Assembly (NCBI RefSeq): GCF_001613205.1
Contig: NZ_BDBX01000002.1
Span: 91,313 to 155,312, forward strand
DNA from: Nocardia sienata NBRC 100364
Lineage (GTDB): Bacteria; Actinomycetota; Actinomycetes; Mycobacteriales; Mycobacteriaceae
Length of the DNA stretch: 64,000 bases
Direction: 5' to 3'
Positions 1 through 9,330 of the stretch are shown here, in pieces (position 1 is the stretch's first letter; every line of letters starts with the position of its first letter). The notes under the pieces were generated by a model, which was not told where the DNA came from, made no database searches, and was given only the letters and a program-made list of their open reading frames with translations. The position numbers and the translations under genes were made by a program.

Positions 1-1
1 G

Positions 2-457
2 TCGGATCTCGTGCGGACATATCACGACAGCATCCGGCCCATCCTGGAGCAGGCCACGTGGATCACGGCCGACGACGACCATATCCTCGCCGAGGAGGGC
101 GACACGAGGGTCGTTCTCCGGTCGGGTCCGGGCCACACCGCCGGTCATCAGATCGTCGAGTTCTGTTCCCCCGACCGCAGCGCCGTCATCTCCGGGGACG
201 TCGTCCACCACCCGATCCAGTTCTGCTGCGCCCTTCTCGTCCAAGAGGGAGACGCCGACCCGCTCGCGGCGCGCCGTACCTGCGATACCCTTCTCGAACG
301 CTGCGCTCGGGAGGGCTTGCTGCTGATGCCGGCCCACTTCCCGATGGAGGCCCCGGTGGTCGTCTCGCTCGGCGAGGCCGGCCGGCCCTCGGCACCTGCT
401 CTGCTCGTCCTACCGACAACGACTCATCCGCTGCACGTGATCGCGTACAGCGGATGA
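2..457 (+). CDS. MBL-fold metallo-hydrolase, C-terminal part (5' end outside window)
   Basis: The reading frame is open to the window edge, so this is the C-terminal part of a larger protein. It shows the later metal-binding motifs of the metallo-beta-lactamase fold: a GHTAGH motif (metal-binding histidine), the SGDVVH segment carrying the bridging aspartate, and a final PAHFP histidine. The first HxHxDH motif must lie upstream. Such hydrolases act on esters, lactones or thioesters; the substrate cannot be told from this part. A GTG at position 11 is in frame but is probably internal. The stop codon lies inside a 15-bp inverted repeat, so the last dozen residues may not be the ancestral C-terminus. 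Confidence 0.75.
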   Translation, partial: SDLVRTYHDSIRPILEQATWITADDDHILAEEGDTRVVLRSGPGHTAGHQIVEFCSPDRSAVISGDVVHHPIQFCCALLVQEGDADPLAARRTCDTLLERCAREGLLLMPAHFPMEAPVVVSLGEAGRPSAPALLVLPTTTHPLHVIAYSG

Positions 458-462
458 GTCGT
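419..462. terminator. Perfect 15-bp inverted repeat overlapping the end of the MBL gene
   Basis: Bases 419-433 and 448-462 are exact reverse complements, with a 14-base loop. The stop codon TGA at 455-457 sits in the right arm. There is no T-tract after the stem, as is common for actinobacterial terminators. The most likely role is transcription termination, but it could also be the end of a small mobile repeat. Confidence 0.55.
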
Positions 463-1150
463 GTTCGGCGTCCTTCTGCTCTGAATCGTGCCCGCCGGCC
501 GGCGCAGTACCCGCATCTGACGTTGTCCGCTCCGCGCGAACCCTGCGGATGGACGCCCGGCTGAGCTGCGATCCGCAAGGTTGACCGGACCGTTCAAGCT
601 GGCGCGGCGTTCGGATCTACATTGCGGATTCGGGGGCCGACGAGGTGGTGGAGCGACCGGCCGCCAGCTCCACCAGGACCGGGTGGGGTCCTCGCAATCT
701 CCGGTATGCGGGTTTGATTGCTGATTCCCCAACACGTTCAGGAAAGCGAACGGCTAGTGACAAGGCATGAGGATGGGAGGACCATTAAATCGGACCATCC
801 AGTCTGAAGTCGCAAGCATTGCGACGACGATTTGAATCCATACCGGCTGGTCACCTCCTGTGTGACCAGCTCTCTTCAGTGGATCTCGTCGCATAGCGCC
901 AAATCCGGAAGGGATGTGGGTATTTGGAAGCTCCATGAGCGTGTGCTGCCGTCACTGGTCCACATAGCATGCCTGACTGGGACTCCGTCCGAGATTTTCG
1001 ATCGAATGAGCGAGTGGCTTGGCAGTTTTGTACGCTACGCGGTAAATCGGTCGAATTTAAGCTTTCATCCCAGACTCCGCGTCAACTTCTCTCGTCGCTT
1101 CCACTCGTACAGGTTTTCCAAGGTATGCGACGGTTCTGAAAGGGATAGTG
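458..1150. other. Gene-free stretch between MBL fragment and RHS module
   Basis: No open frame here has convincing codon use or recognisable motifs. The part from about 770 to 1150 looks less GC-rich than the flanks, in keeping with the foreign character of the following two genes. It contains a perfect hairpin at 846-870 and a clear Shine-Dalgarno sequence (AAAGGG, 1139-1144) just before the next gene. The promoter of the RHS module should lie here, but no confident -10/-35 pair was found. Confidence 0.5.
846..870. terminator. Perfect 9-bp hairpin with CCTCC in its loop
   Basis: GCTGGTCAC (846-854) pairs exactly with GTGACCAGC (862-870) around a 7-base loop, CTCCTGT. CACCTCCT, an anti-Shine-Dalgarno-like string, spans the left arm and loop. 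It may be a terminator, or a leader structure for the gene starting at 1151, about 280 bases downstream. Confidence 0.4.
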
Positions 1151-3007
1151 ATGAGTTCATTCCGGCTCAACTTGCCAACCGACATACCGTGGAAGCGGAT
1201 TTGTGTGTCGACCGGCATGCTCGATGCAGTCGACTGCGACGCGAAACGGCCTCCGCGCTGGAGGCCTTCGATTGCCGTCTTTCGCTACGACCCGGCCGAC
1301 GATTACCAACCGTTCGAGGACCGATCCATTTCGTACCTGAAGGTCGTCGTGTCGGTCGCACCCTTCGCGCCCGAGATCGACAGCAAGCAGCTGGGATCTT
1401 ATCTTCCTCCCGTCCTGATCGACGACGTCGAGGAATCCTTTCCGTGCTACGGGGCACTCCTCCAGGTAACGGTTGCTCCCACCCCGGCCGACCGGGAGAA
1501 TTTCCTGGTCCAGCACTTCCCGTACTTCGTTGACTTCGAACCCAAGAAACGTGAGCTGTACGAGGCAGTGACCGACACAGGCGAGAGACTGTCCGGCTCC
1601 ACGACCCACTTGACCGTTGGAAAGAGCGCACAACAAACGGACACGACCGAGAACTACAACCTTGACACCGGCTGGAACTTCAGCGTCAGCGGACTGGAAG
1701 TCGGCGAAACCGGCCAACAAGGCGCCGTGGACAGGTCCAGCCTACAGACAACGAACCTCCGCACAACCGATGAGAGCACGGAGCGGCGGGAGCGGGAATC
1801 ACACACGACCCAGCTCGCGCAGATGTACAACCTGTTCCAAGCGTTCCACGTCGGCACCAACCGTGCGCTCTTTCTCATGGAGCCGCGGCCCCACATAAGA
1901 CAGGGGCCCGCGACCTTCATCAACGGGCCCCGCGCGCTGGAGGGCATACAAGAGGTTTTTCTGGTGGTCTCCCGACCTCGCGAGATGACGGACTTCTGCG
2001 CATCGGTCCTGCTGGAACTCGCGCATCTGATGAGAGACGAACGCGAGGTGCTCGCGTCTCGCGTCGACGCCGTCGAGTTCCGACTTCTCGCTGACGCTCA
2101 GGGCACCCGTGGTGGCAAACTCACTGATCAAGGGCTAATAAGAAGGAAAACCGGCAGAGCGTCGCATACCGAGACCTACAACGTCCCAGTGGGTTGGGAA
2201 GTGGATACGGAGCAGGGCGATGATGAACACCCTGGGGTAAGTGTCAACATTATCCGAGAGAGAGGGCTCGTCGATGGTCCTGTCGTGACGATAACGTCGG
2301 CCTCCGTGCTGGTCTCGGCAGAGGTCGAGTGGTCATCTGGCGACGTGGCGAAGTTCAGCGGCGGCAAGCTCTGGCGTTTCGACGGCTACCTCGACGCCGA
2401 TGTGCGCGTCCACCTCAAGAAAACCGAGCGCGTGGAGATTACCGAGCAGATGTACATTAGCGCCCGCGATCTCTGCTGCTGTCCGACTTTTGGGCTCGGA
2501 GATATTCAGCCGGCGAGGCCCCCTGGTGATTGGATTGCGTACGTCGGCGCGGTTCCGAAGGTCACGATCCGAAACGAGTTGGCGTCGCCGACGCTACTGA
2601 GGGAGAGCCGTACGTTGGCGTCCGCCGTTCGGGATCACATGATCAAGAGCGTGGGCAGCTCCAGACGTTACGACCGGGGAGAAGTCACCTACGACAGGAG
2701 CGATCTTTACTTCGGGCGCATCGCGCGTGTGATGATCGCGCGGAGGCTGACGGGCGCGCTCGAGGTCCCGATCGAGAAGTCCGGGCTGCTCGATTACGTG
2801 GCGCGCGGTTTGATCCACAGCCGCCTGGGTTCCATCGACCCTGCCAGATTTCTCCGCCTATCGGCGGCCGAACTCTCCGCAAGAATGGACGTGGAGGAGT
2901 CGGCGATCCTCGAACTGAAAGCCCGCATGCTCAGCGAGCTGAATCAGATGTGCGGGCACCACACCGCGGGTTCCTCAGGTGACGAAACGCAGGACAACGG
3001 CAAATGA
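1151..3007 (+). CDS. Unrecognised 618-residue protein upstream of RHS toxin
   Basis: I do not recognise the family with certainty. The start is the ATG at 1151, six bases after AAAGGG; an in-frame GTG precedes it at 1148. No signal peptide or membrane segment is visible. Residues about 125-145 read as a conserved-looking FVDFEPKKRELYEA block. A Ser/Thr/Gln/Gly-rich, low-hydrophobicity stretch follows (about 145-210), then a charged helical segment around 205-245 (RRERESHTTQLAQMYNLF). A cysteine run (LCCC) lies near residue 440. The stop overlaps the first of two micro-ORFs that lead into the RHS gene, so it is almost certainly co-translated with the toxin. An accessory, chaperone or delivery role for the RHS protein is an inference from position only. 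Base composition is less GC-rich than the chromosomal genes to the right, which suggests transfer. Confidence 0.8.
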   Translation: MSSFRLNLPTDIPWKRICVSTGMLDAVDCDAKRPPRWRPSIAVFRYDPADDYQPFEDRSISYLKVVVSVAPFAPEIDSKQLGSYLPPVLIDDVEESFPCYGALLQVTVAPTPADRENFLVQHFPYFVDFEPKKRELYEAVTDTGERLSGSTTHLTVGKSAQQTDTTENYNLDTGWNFSVSGLEVGETGQQGAVDRSSLQTTNLRTTDESTERRERESHTTQLAQMYNLFQAFHVGTNRALFLMEPRPHIRQGPATFINGPRALEGIQEVFLVVSRPREMTDFCASVLLELAHLMRDEREVLASRVDAVEFRLLADAQGTRGGKLTDQGLIRRKTGRASHTETYNVPVGWEVDTEQGDDEHPGVSVNIIRERGLVDGPVVTITSASVLVSAEVEWSSGDVAKFSGGKLWRFDGYLDADVRVHLKKTERVEITEQMYISARDLCCCPTFGLGDIQPARPPGDWIAYVGAVPKVTIRNELASPTLLRESRTLASAVRDHMIKSVGSSRRYDRGEVTYDRSDLYFGRIARVMIARRLTGALEVPIEKSGLLDYVARGLIHSRLGSIDPARFLRLSAAELSARMDVEESAILELKARMLSELNQMCGHHTAGSSGDETQDNGK

Positions 3008-3063
3008 CAGTACCGGTCCAACCAGCCGAGAACGCCGATCTACGGAGGCAACGGTGGCAATGA
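3004..3063 (+). CDS. Micro-ORF A (19 residues), ATGA-coupled on both sides
   Basis: The ATG at 3004 overlaps the stop of the 618-residue gene as ATGA. The frame encodes MTVPVQPAENADLRRQRWQ and ends at 3061-3063, where it overlaps the next ATG, again as ATGA. It has no Shine-Dalgarno sequence of its own, so expression would need translational coupling. It could be a real micro-peptide, a coupling device, or the relic of a larger gene. Confidence 0.3.
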   Translation: MTVPVQPAENADLRRQRWQ

Positions 3064-3122
3064 TCTATGAGGTGTCCTATAGCACAATTGCGGAAACTAC
3101 CGGGTCCGCACGCTCGGCATGA
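3060..3122 (+). CDS. Micro-ORF B (20 residues), ATGA-coupled to RHS start
   Basis: The ATG at 3060 overlaps the stop of micro-ORF A, and the TGA at 3120-3122 overlaps the RHS start codon. The peptide reads MIYEVSYSTIAETTGSARSA. A GGAGG at 3044-3048 lies 11 bases before the ATG, a little far but usable. Because the RHS ATG has no nearby ribosome-binding site, termination on this ORF is the plausible way ribosomes reach it. Confidence 0.35.
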   Translation: MIYEVSYSTIAETTGSARSA

Positions 3123-6100
3123 GCCGACCCGCGCTCGGTTATCGATTCGCGTTCCATCGTCCGCACACGGTCACGTGGACGGATGCGGAGGGCCATGAAC
3201 AGACGCGATCGTTCGACCCGAACGAAAACAGAAACACGATCGAGATCTGGGACGCCTGCGAGGCCTACCGGTTCGTCCGCGCCGCGGCACAGTCATCGCA
3301 GCGACGTGGCTACGTGGCCCGCGATCGTGGAGCACTCTGGGGGTCCATCAAGGCCGCGTGCGATGGTCGTCCAACGCCAGAGACCGTCCTCGATCAGACG
3401 CGGGATGCGTCTTCTCTGGCGGAGGAGCCACCGCCGGCCACGCCCGGTGATGACACGTCAGGCGAGCCGCCGTCATTGAACCCGCCGACCGAGACGACGC
3501 CCGAGGCTGTTGCCGCTCAGCCGCCTTCACCCGACATCGAAGGCCAGAGTCCGGCTCCAAGCCCCGGCATACCAGATGGCCGTCCAGTCGAGGAACGGGC
3601 TACCGATCCCCACGACCCGCTGTCCGACTCCGCCATCGCGGAGGAGGTAGATGCAAGCGGCGTGCCAGGCGACGACGCTGAACGGGTACGTCGCAACGAG
3701 CCCACCCCTGGCCTCCCGCACTACCATTTCGGTCGTAACCAGACGCAGACACCTATGACATTAGCGGAGCCGGTCGACGTAGCATCGGGTGACTTCCTCA
3801 TCGACGAAGCGGACTTCACCATCCCCGGCGCGCGCCGCCCGATGCGGTTTCTCCGCCGCTACCGCAGCGGTGTCCCGTACGCGGGGCCGTGGGGCTTCAA
3901 CTGGGACCACAACTACAACGCGCACCTTCGGCGGCTCGACGGCGGTTGGGTGGCCATTTGGACAGGTCTTCTCAACGAGGACGCCTGGGAGCCGGACGCC
4001 GAACTCGGGTGGAGGCCGCCGCTGGGCAACACGGACCGCCTCGTCCATTCCGAGGCGGACATCGGCCACCCCGAGCGGTGGGAGGTTCGCACCGCTGACG
4101 GCACGAGCTACGTCTTCGAGCAGCTGGCCGGGTGGCCTTGGCCGGATCGGTTTCCGCTCGTGGAGGTGACGGACAGATTCGGGAACAATGAACGTGTCAT
4201 GTACAACGCGGACGGCAAGGTCGCTGCGGTCGAGGACGATTTCGGTCGCGGTTTCATGTTCGAATACGGCGCGTGCGGCCTGCTCGAAGCGGTGTCCGAC
4301 CAGACCGGTCGGACCGTCCGTTATCACCACGACGAGTCGCGGGAGCACCTCGTTGTAGTCGTTCAGCCGCCCACTCCGGAGGCGCCCGATGGCGCCCAGG
4401 TGGTGTATTCCTACGACGACGCAGAGTCGCATCCGCGGCTTCGGCACAACATCATCCGGGTTCAGGCCACGGATGGGTGCGCTGTTGTCGAGAACGAATA
4501 CGGCAAGGACCCGTCATTCGCGGACTTCGCCCGGGTCGTCGAGCAAGAATGGGACCGACATCGCGCGACATACCGCGCGACTGTCGTACTGACCACGCCG
4601 CGGCTCCCGGACGCCATCAACGTGTCCGCGATGCAGGTCGAGGTCATCATCGATGGGACCTACAAGGTTCTGACCTTCAACTTCCAGGGCAACCTCCTCG
4701 AGGAGCGGTACCGGCTTGTCATCGATGGCTCGTGGCGTCTCGTGGTCGAGGTGTTCCGATACGACCAGCGCGGCAATCGCGTGCTGTACCGGCGGCCGAA
4801 TGGCCTTACCCTCCATGAGGTCTACGACGACACGAACGACGACCCGGCAGCGTGGGCCAATTTGCTCGAGTGTCGGCTCGAGGCGCCGCCCTCACGACCG
4901 GCGATGGACCGGCGGACACACCGCATGCGTTACGAGCCCGTGTACCAGCGTCTGCGTGTGTTCGAAGATGAGAGCGGAGCCGTCACGCGTTACGTCTATG
5001 GCGACGAAGTCGCCGCTGGAGGGGTACCGGCGCTCGTTCGAGTGGAACATCCCGACGTCACCCTGCCCGACGGGACCACGCAGCAGGCCGTCACGGAATA
5101 CGAGCACGACGCGCGTGGACGTCTGGTTCGCGAGATCAGCCCAGAGGGCAGACTCACTGAGAACCGGTACGGCGCCACGGGCAACGACGAGGGCTATCTC
5201 GTCGAGCGGGTACACGATCCCGGGGGCGTCGCGGCGGCGGAGCGGTTCGCATATGACAACCACGGCAACGTCCGCGCCGTCACCGACAGCGAGGGCAACA
5301 CCACCACTTTTACCTTCGACGCCAGAAACCGGCTGATCAACGCGTTGCAGCCGCCCGTCGGCGGCACACCGCCAGAGCTTCGCCTTACCTATCACCCCGA
5401 CGGCCGGCTCGCGGCGGTGCGCCGCCCGAGAGGGGAGGCCCTCGGCCTGCCGACGGGTGTCGACGAAATTCTCACGGTGTACGAGTACGACGTGATCGGG
5501 CGGCTCGTGCGACAGATCGATGGAATGAACTCCGATGCGCCACGCGAGCGGCGGTTCGCTTTCGACGCAGAAGACCACGTGGTGGCGATCATCGATCCGA
5601 TCGGTCGCACAGAGACGATGACCTTCGACGAGCAGGGCGTGCTTGTGGAGCAGCGGCGTACAGCAGGAGCCGCGACGCGGACAGTTACCTTCCTTCGCGA
5701 CCTCAACGGGGCAACACGCACGACGGTTCTGCCAGGCGGAGCCCGCGTGGACTGGACGCTCGACTCCTGGGACAGACTGCGCCGCCAGGAGGAGCCGGCC
5801 GACACCGCAGGCCGAGCGACCATAACAAGCACATATGGCGACGACGACCTCCTCGTATCGACCGTCGTCGAAGGGCCTGATGGCCTCGGAGGCGTAGGCG
5901 TTCTTGCGGCCGTCCAGAGGACCTACGACGAACGCGGACGCGCCGTCAGCGTCGACGACGGCAGCGGCCCAACAACGACGTGGTACGACGCCGATGGTCT
6001 GCGCACCAAGGTGGTGGACGCGAGTGGCGCGACGACGTCATACCGGTACGACGCACTCGCGCGCCTGACCGAGATGGTGGACCCGGTGGGAAATCGACAC

Positions 6101-9046
6101 ACCTTCGTCTATGACCGGGCCGATCGACTGGTTGAGCACACAGTCCATGAGGTGACAGCGGCCGAGCCCAAGGTCCGTACCGCGCGCTGGACGTATGATC
6201 CGCTCGGCCGTGTGACACAGGAAACGGCTCCTGACGGCCGAAAGACGTCGTATGCGTACGATCTCGGTGGCCAGCTCATGCAGATCGCCTCACACCGCGG
6301 TACGTTGGACCTTCGGTACAACGCTTTTGGGGAACTCATCGAAACACGGCGGACCGCGACCGGCGCGCCGGAGGTGCACCGGCTTGATCGCGACGGCGCA
6401 GGTCGTTGCGTAGGGTTGACCGATCCGACAGGCGCGACGTGGCGGTACGACTATGACGCCTTCGACGCACTCGTGAAGCAGACAAATCCCGACGGATACA
6501 CCGAGCGCTACGCGTATGGCTCGGACGGTGTCATGGTGGAGCGAACCACACCTGGCGGATCGCGGATCGAGTATGGGACCCGCGCCGACGGAGCGCTGGT
6601 CAGTGTGACGGTGATCGAAGCTCCGCCCGCCCTTCCCGTCGCGCCTATAACGATTACCCGTGACGCGCTCGGCCGGTGCGTCGAGGTCGTCCAGGGCGGC
6701 ATCTCGATCCGTCGACGCTACGACGCGGCAGGTCGGTTGATCGAGGAGACGACGTCCGGCGCGACGTTGGCGCGGCAGTACGACGATGCCGCGCGGTCGG
6801 AGCTCCTGACGTACAGCGACGCGCGTCAGGACCGCCTGTTCTTCGATGAGCTCGATCGGCTTGAACGGATCGAGCTCGAGCGGCCTGGTGTCGCCACGGC
6901 ATCGTCTGGATGGGCGCCAGGCACCAGACTTGCCGAGTGGCGGTACGACGGCGAAGGGATGCTCATCGAGCGACGACTCGTTACCGGTAACCGTCTGGAA
7001 GCGCGGTATGACGAGGCGCGCCGCCTGGTCGAGCTCGTCCACCGCGATGCCGCCGGCGACGTGCTGGCGGCACTGCGATACGTTCGTGATGCCGCCGGTC
7101 GCAGACGGGTGTGTGCCGTTGACGGGGATCCGTGGCGCGATCGCGTCTGGGAGTACGAGGCCGGCCGGTTGATCCGCGTTCACGATGGCCTGGCGCTCGG
7201 TGCGCTTCCCGATCCATACGACGAAGCCGCGGTCGACGCCTACCTGACGGCACTGGCCCCCACCGACGCGGACGTGGTCGACTCCTACGCAGTCACCGGC
7301 GCCGACAGCCGCGTGTCATGGACACGCGAGCTCGCGGGCGGAACAACGACTGTCGACTACGTGCTCCACCGCGACCATCGGCTGGCGTCGATCAATCCGT
7401 CGGGCGGTCCGCCGGTCGCGGTCGCGCACGACGACGACCTTCGCCGCAGCGACGACGGCCGACTCCTGTACGCCCACGACGCGCTCGGACGTCTCCGCGA
7501 GGTGCGTGATGCCGCGACAGGCACGGTGGTCGCGTCGCTCGGCTGGGACGGGCTCGGCCGTCTCATGACCGTGACGACAGCGGTCGGAAGGGTAATCCAG
7601 CGGTACCTCGGCGACGCGTTGATCGAACGCGTCCTGCCCGGCGGCGACCTAGAACAAGAGACTCCGTGCGCGATGCCGGGCGAGGCGGCGCTCGTGGTGG
7701 GCTCGGCTGGCGCGATGGCACGGCTTACAGACGATCGCGGCTCGACCCTCCTACTCACGGATCCTGCGGGTTCGCCCGTTGGGCGGTTCCGCTTCGAGGA
7801 CTTCGGCCTCGCATCTGCATGGAACCCTGCTGGCGCCGCGCCTGCAATGATGCCTCCACTCTTCGGCTCGGTGAAGTTCGCTGGGATGACTGCCATTCCG
7901 GAGGCCGACCTCTACATCGCTGGTGGCCGAGGGTACGACCCCGCGACGGGTCGGTTTCTCCAACCCGATCCCCAAGACCTTGCCGATGCGCCGGACCTGT
8001 GGAGCTACGCGCGGCACGACCCGGTGAACTACGTCGACAATACGGGGCAGTGGATCGAGTCCGCGTGGGACGGGTTCTCGCTCAGTCTCGGCATCGGGTC
8101 CGCGATTCACAACTCGCGAGCAGGCAACTGGTGGTCGTTCGGCCTGGACGTCCTCGGTGTTGCGGCGGACACAGCGGCGCTGATCCTCCCCGGCGTACCC
8201 GGCGGGGCCGGCGCCACGCTCAAGGTGGCGCGAACCGCCCGGGCCGGTACAGAAGTCGTAGTCGAGAGCACCCGGCTTGGGCGAGGAGTCAGGGCCGCCC
8301 AGGCAGCAGTCGGCGCCGCGACCGCAATCGAAGGCGGGGTCCAGTCGTACATCGCGGCGCAGGAGGGTAACTACGGCTGGGCTGCGATCGGCGTCGGGCT
8401 GTCGATGATCGGCCTTCGCAGCTCACTGAGTCGTCTCCACCTCTCGACCCTCGCCGCACCGCCAAGCCGGCTGTACTCGATGCAAGGGTCGGTTGGGAAA
8501 ATCGTGGCGTCACAACAGATCTGGGGAAGAACCGAAGGTAGGGTATGGGCGACTCCACATTCCACGGGAAGTGCCGTCCAGATCGGTGTCCGGACCGGCA
8601 AGGGACCCTGGAGCATGCCGCCGATGGACGAACGGGTTATCTTCGAGTTCCAAGATGACGCGGCTCGGGGGTTCCGGCCAGTCACCGTGTGGGGGCCATT
8701 CACAGCGTGGAAAGCGTTCGTGGGCCAGCACTTTACGGACCTCGGCGACATGCGACTGCAGGAATTCAGTCAACCGATCTTCGATATCGAATCCCTCGCG
8801 TATCGGTCGATCGTTACCCGCGTGTCGCACCTACCCAATCAGTGGCCGGGGCGAAGCTCGATGCATGCATGGTGGAGGGCTTCTTTCCCGGTTCTGGTCG
8901 ACACCAGCTTGAACGCCGGGATCGCTAGCCTGCCAGTGGTTTTCGGGCTCAACTGGATGGACATCCTTTACCCCGGATCGGAACGTCTGTCCATCTCGTT
9001 CGTCCCGGAGAGCCCGCATTTCGCCTCGCCTCACCCGCCGAAATGA
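3119..9046 (+). CDS. RHS-repeat polymorphic toxin, 1975 residues
   Basis: The N-terminal ~95 residues are a small globular-looking domain of unknown type. A Pro/Glu/Ser-rich linker follows (about 95-200), then a DUF6531-type start of the RHS shell (PVDVASGDF, near residue 215). A long run of YD/RHS repeats extends to about 1590. The core-associated sequence GGRGYDPATGRFLQPDP lies near 1600 and is followed by WSYARHDPVNYVDNTG, the usual boundary to the variable toxin. The C-terminal ~330 residues contain a hydrophobic pre-toxin stretch (about 1665-1690) and a tip domain from about 1780 (LYSMQGSVGKIVASQQIWGR). Its pattern vaguely recalls ADP-ribosyltransferase-fold toxins, but I cannot assign it. 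There is no PAAR domain and no signal peptide, so the secretion route is unknown. No obvious immunity gene follows. The start is coupled to micro-ORF B. Confidence 0.9.
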   Translation: MSRPALGYRFAFHRPHTVTWTDAEGHEQTRSFDPNENRNTIEIWDACEAYRFVRAAAQSSQRRGYVARDRGALWGSIKAACDGRPTPETVLDQTRDASSLAEEPPPATPGDDTSGEPPSLNPPTETTPEAVAAQPPSPDIEGQSPAPSPGIPDGRPVEERATDPHDPLSDSAIAEEVDASGVPGDDAERVRRNEPTPGLPHYHFGRNQTQTPMTLAEPVDVASGDFLIDEADFTIPGARRPMRFLRRYRSGVPYAGPWGFNWDHNYNAHLRRLDGGWVAIWTGLLNEDAWEPDAELGWRPPLGNTDRLVHSEADIGHPERWEVRTADGTSYVFEQLAGWPWPDRFPLVEVTDRFGNNERVMYNADGKVAAVEDDFGRGFMFEYGACGLLEAVSDQTGRTVRYHHDESREHLVVVVQPPTPEAPDGAQVVYSYDDAESHPRLRHNIIRVQATDGCAVVENEYGKDPSFADFARVVEQEWDRHRATYRATVVLTTPRLPDAINVSAMQVEVIIDGTYKVLTFNFQGNLLEERYRLVIDGSWRLVVEVFRYDQRGNRVLYRRPNGLTLHEVYDDTNDDPAAWANLLECRLEAPPSRPAMDRRTHRMRYEPVYQRLRVFEDESGAVTRYVYGDEVAAGGVPALVRVEHPDVTLPDGTTQQAVTEYEHDARGRLVREISPEGRLTENRYGATGNDEGYLVERVHDPGGVAAAERFAYDNHGNVRAVTDSEGNTTTFTFDARNRLINALQPPVGGTPPELRLTYHPDGRLAAVRRPRGEALGLPTGVDEILTVYEYDVIGRLVRQIDGMNSDAPRERRFAFDAEDHVVAIIDPIGRTETMTFDEQGVLVEQRRTAGAATRTVTFLRDLNGATRTTVLPGGARVDWTLDSWDRLRRQEEPADTAGRATITSTYGDDDLLVSTVVEGPDGLGGVGVLAAVQRTYDERGRAVSVDDGSGPTTTWYDADGLRTKVVDASGATTSYRYDALARLTEMVDPVGNRHTFVYDRADRLVEHTVHEVTAAEPKVRTARWTYDPLGRVTQETAPDGRKTSYAYDLGGQLMQIASHRGTLDLRYNAFGELIETRRTATGAPEVHRLDRDGAGRCVGLTDPTGATWRYDYDAFDALVKQTNPDGYTERYAYGSDGVMVERTTPGGSRIEYGTRADGALVSVTVIEAPPALPVAPITITRDALGRCVEVVQGGISIRRRYDAAGRLIEETTSGATLARQYDDAARSELLTYSDARQDRLFFDELDRLERIELERPGVATASSGWAPGTRLAEWRYDGEGMLIERRLVTGNRLEARYDEARRLVELVHRDAAGDVLAALRYVRDAAGRRRVCAVDGDPWRDRVWEYEAGRLIRVHDGLALGALPDPYDEAAVDAYLTALAPTDADVVDSYAVTGADSRVSWTRELAGGTTTVDYVLHRDHRLASINPSGGPPVAVAHDDDLRRSDDGRLLYAHDALGRLREVRDAATGTVVASLGWDGLGRLMTVTTAVGRVIQRYLGDALIERVLPGGDLEQETPCAMPGEAALVVGSAGAMARLTDDRGSTLLLTDPAGSPVGRFRFEDFGLASAWNPAGAAPAMMPPLFGSVKFAGMTAIPEADLYIAGGRGYDPATGRFLQPDPQDLADAPDLWSYARHDPVNYVDNTGQWIESAWDGFSLSLGIGSAIHNSRAGNWWSFGLDVLGVAADTAALILPGVPGGAGATLKVARTARAGTEVVVESTRLGRGVRAAQAAVGAATAIEGGVQSYIAAQEGNYGWAAIGVGLSMIGLRSSLSRLHLSTLAAPPSRLYSMQGSVGKIVASQQIWGRTEGRVWATPHSTGSAVQIGVRTGKGPWSMPPMDERVIFEFQDDAARGFRPVTVWGPFTAWKAFVGQHFTDLGDMRLQEFSQPIFDIESLAYRSIVTRVSHLPNQWPGRSSMHAWWRASFPVLVDTSLNAGIASLPVVFGLNWMDILYPGSERLSISFVPESPHFASPHPPK

Positions 9047-9330
9047 GAGGTGGTAAAACGAGCCACCGCACTGCCCCGCGCAACCGGTACGGTGAACCTG
9101 CAGATTGATTGTCGCCTGTCGGCTGGAGGGGACGGCGAGAAATCCATTATTTTTCCACGGCAGCTTGCCCCGAACGTCATCCACCGGCTGTCATGTCGGC
9201 GATGTGCTCACCCAGCGCCAACCAGGAAACCTGTGAGCTCGGTTCGTTCAACGGGTGAATGAGTAGGGTATGCCTTGCGCGGTGGGCGATATTCGTGGCA
9301 GGAGTTTGCTGTGGCACGCGCACGGCGATC
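9047..9330. other. Junction between RHS gene and transposon remnant
   Basis: This 284-base stretch is where an immunity gene would be expected. A GTG-started frame (9050-9262, 70 basic residues) is open, but it has no good ribosome-binding site or recognisable motif and is not called. The immunity gene may have been lost when the transposon remnant formed, may lie elsewhere, or may not be needed. Confidence 0.4.

Noticed and set aside
6290..7183. Minus-strand frame of about 300 codons inside the RHS gene
   Set aside because: The RHS repeats on the plus strand are unmistakable; the antisense frame has no motif or start signal.
9050..9262. 70-residue frame after the RHS gene as an immunity protein
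   Set aside because: No ribosome-binding site, basic and irregular sequence, and it lies in scrambled DNA; not convincing.
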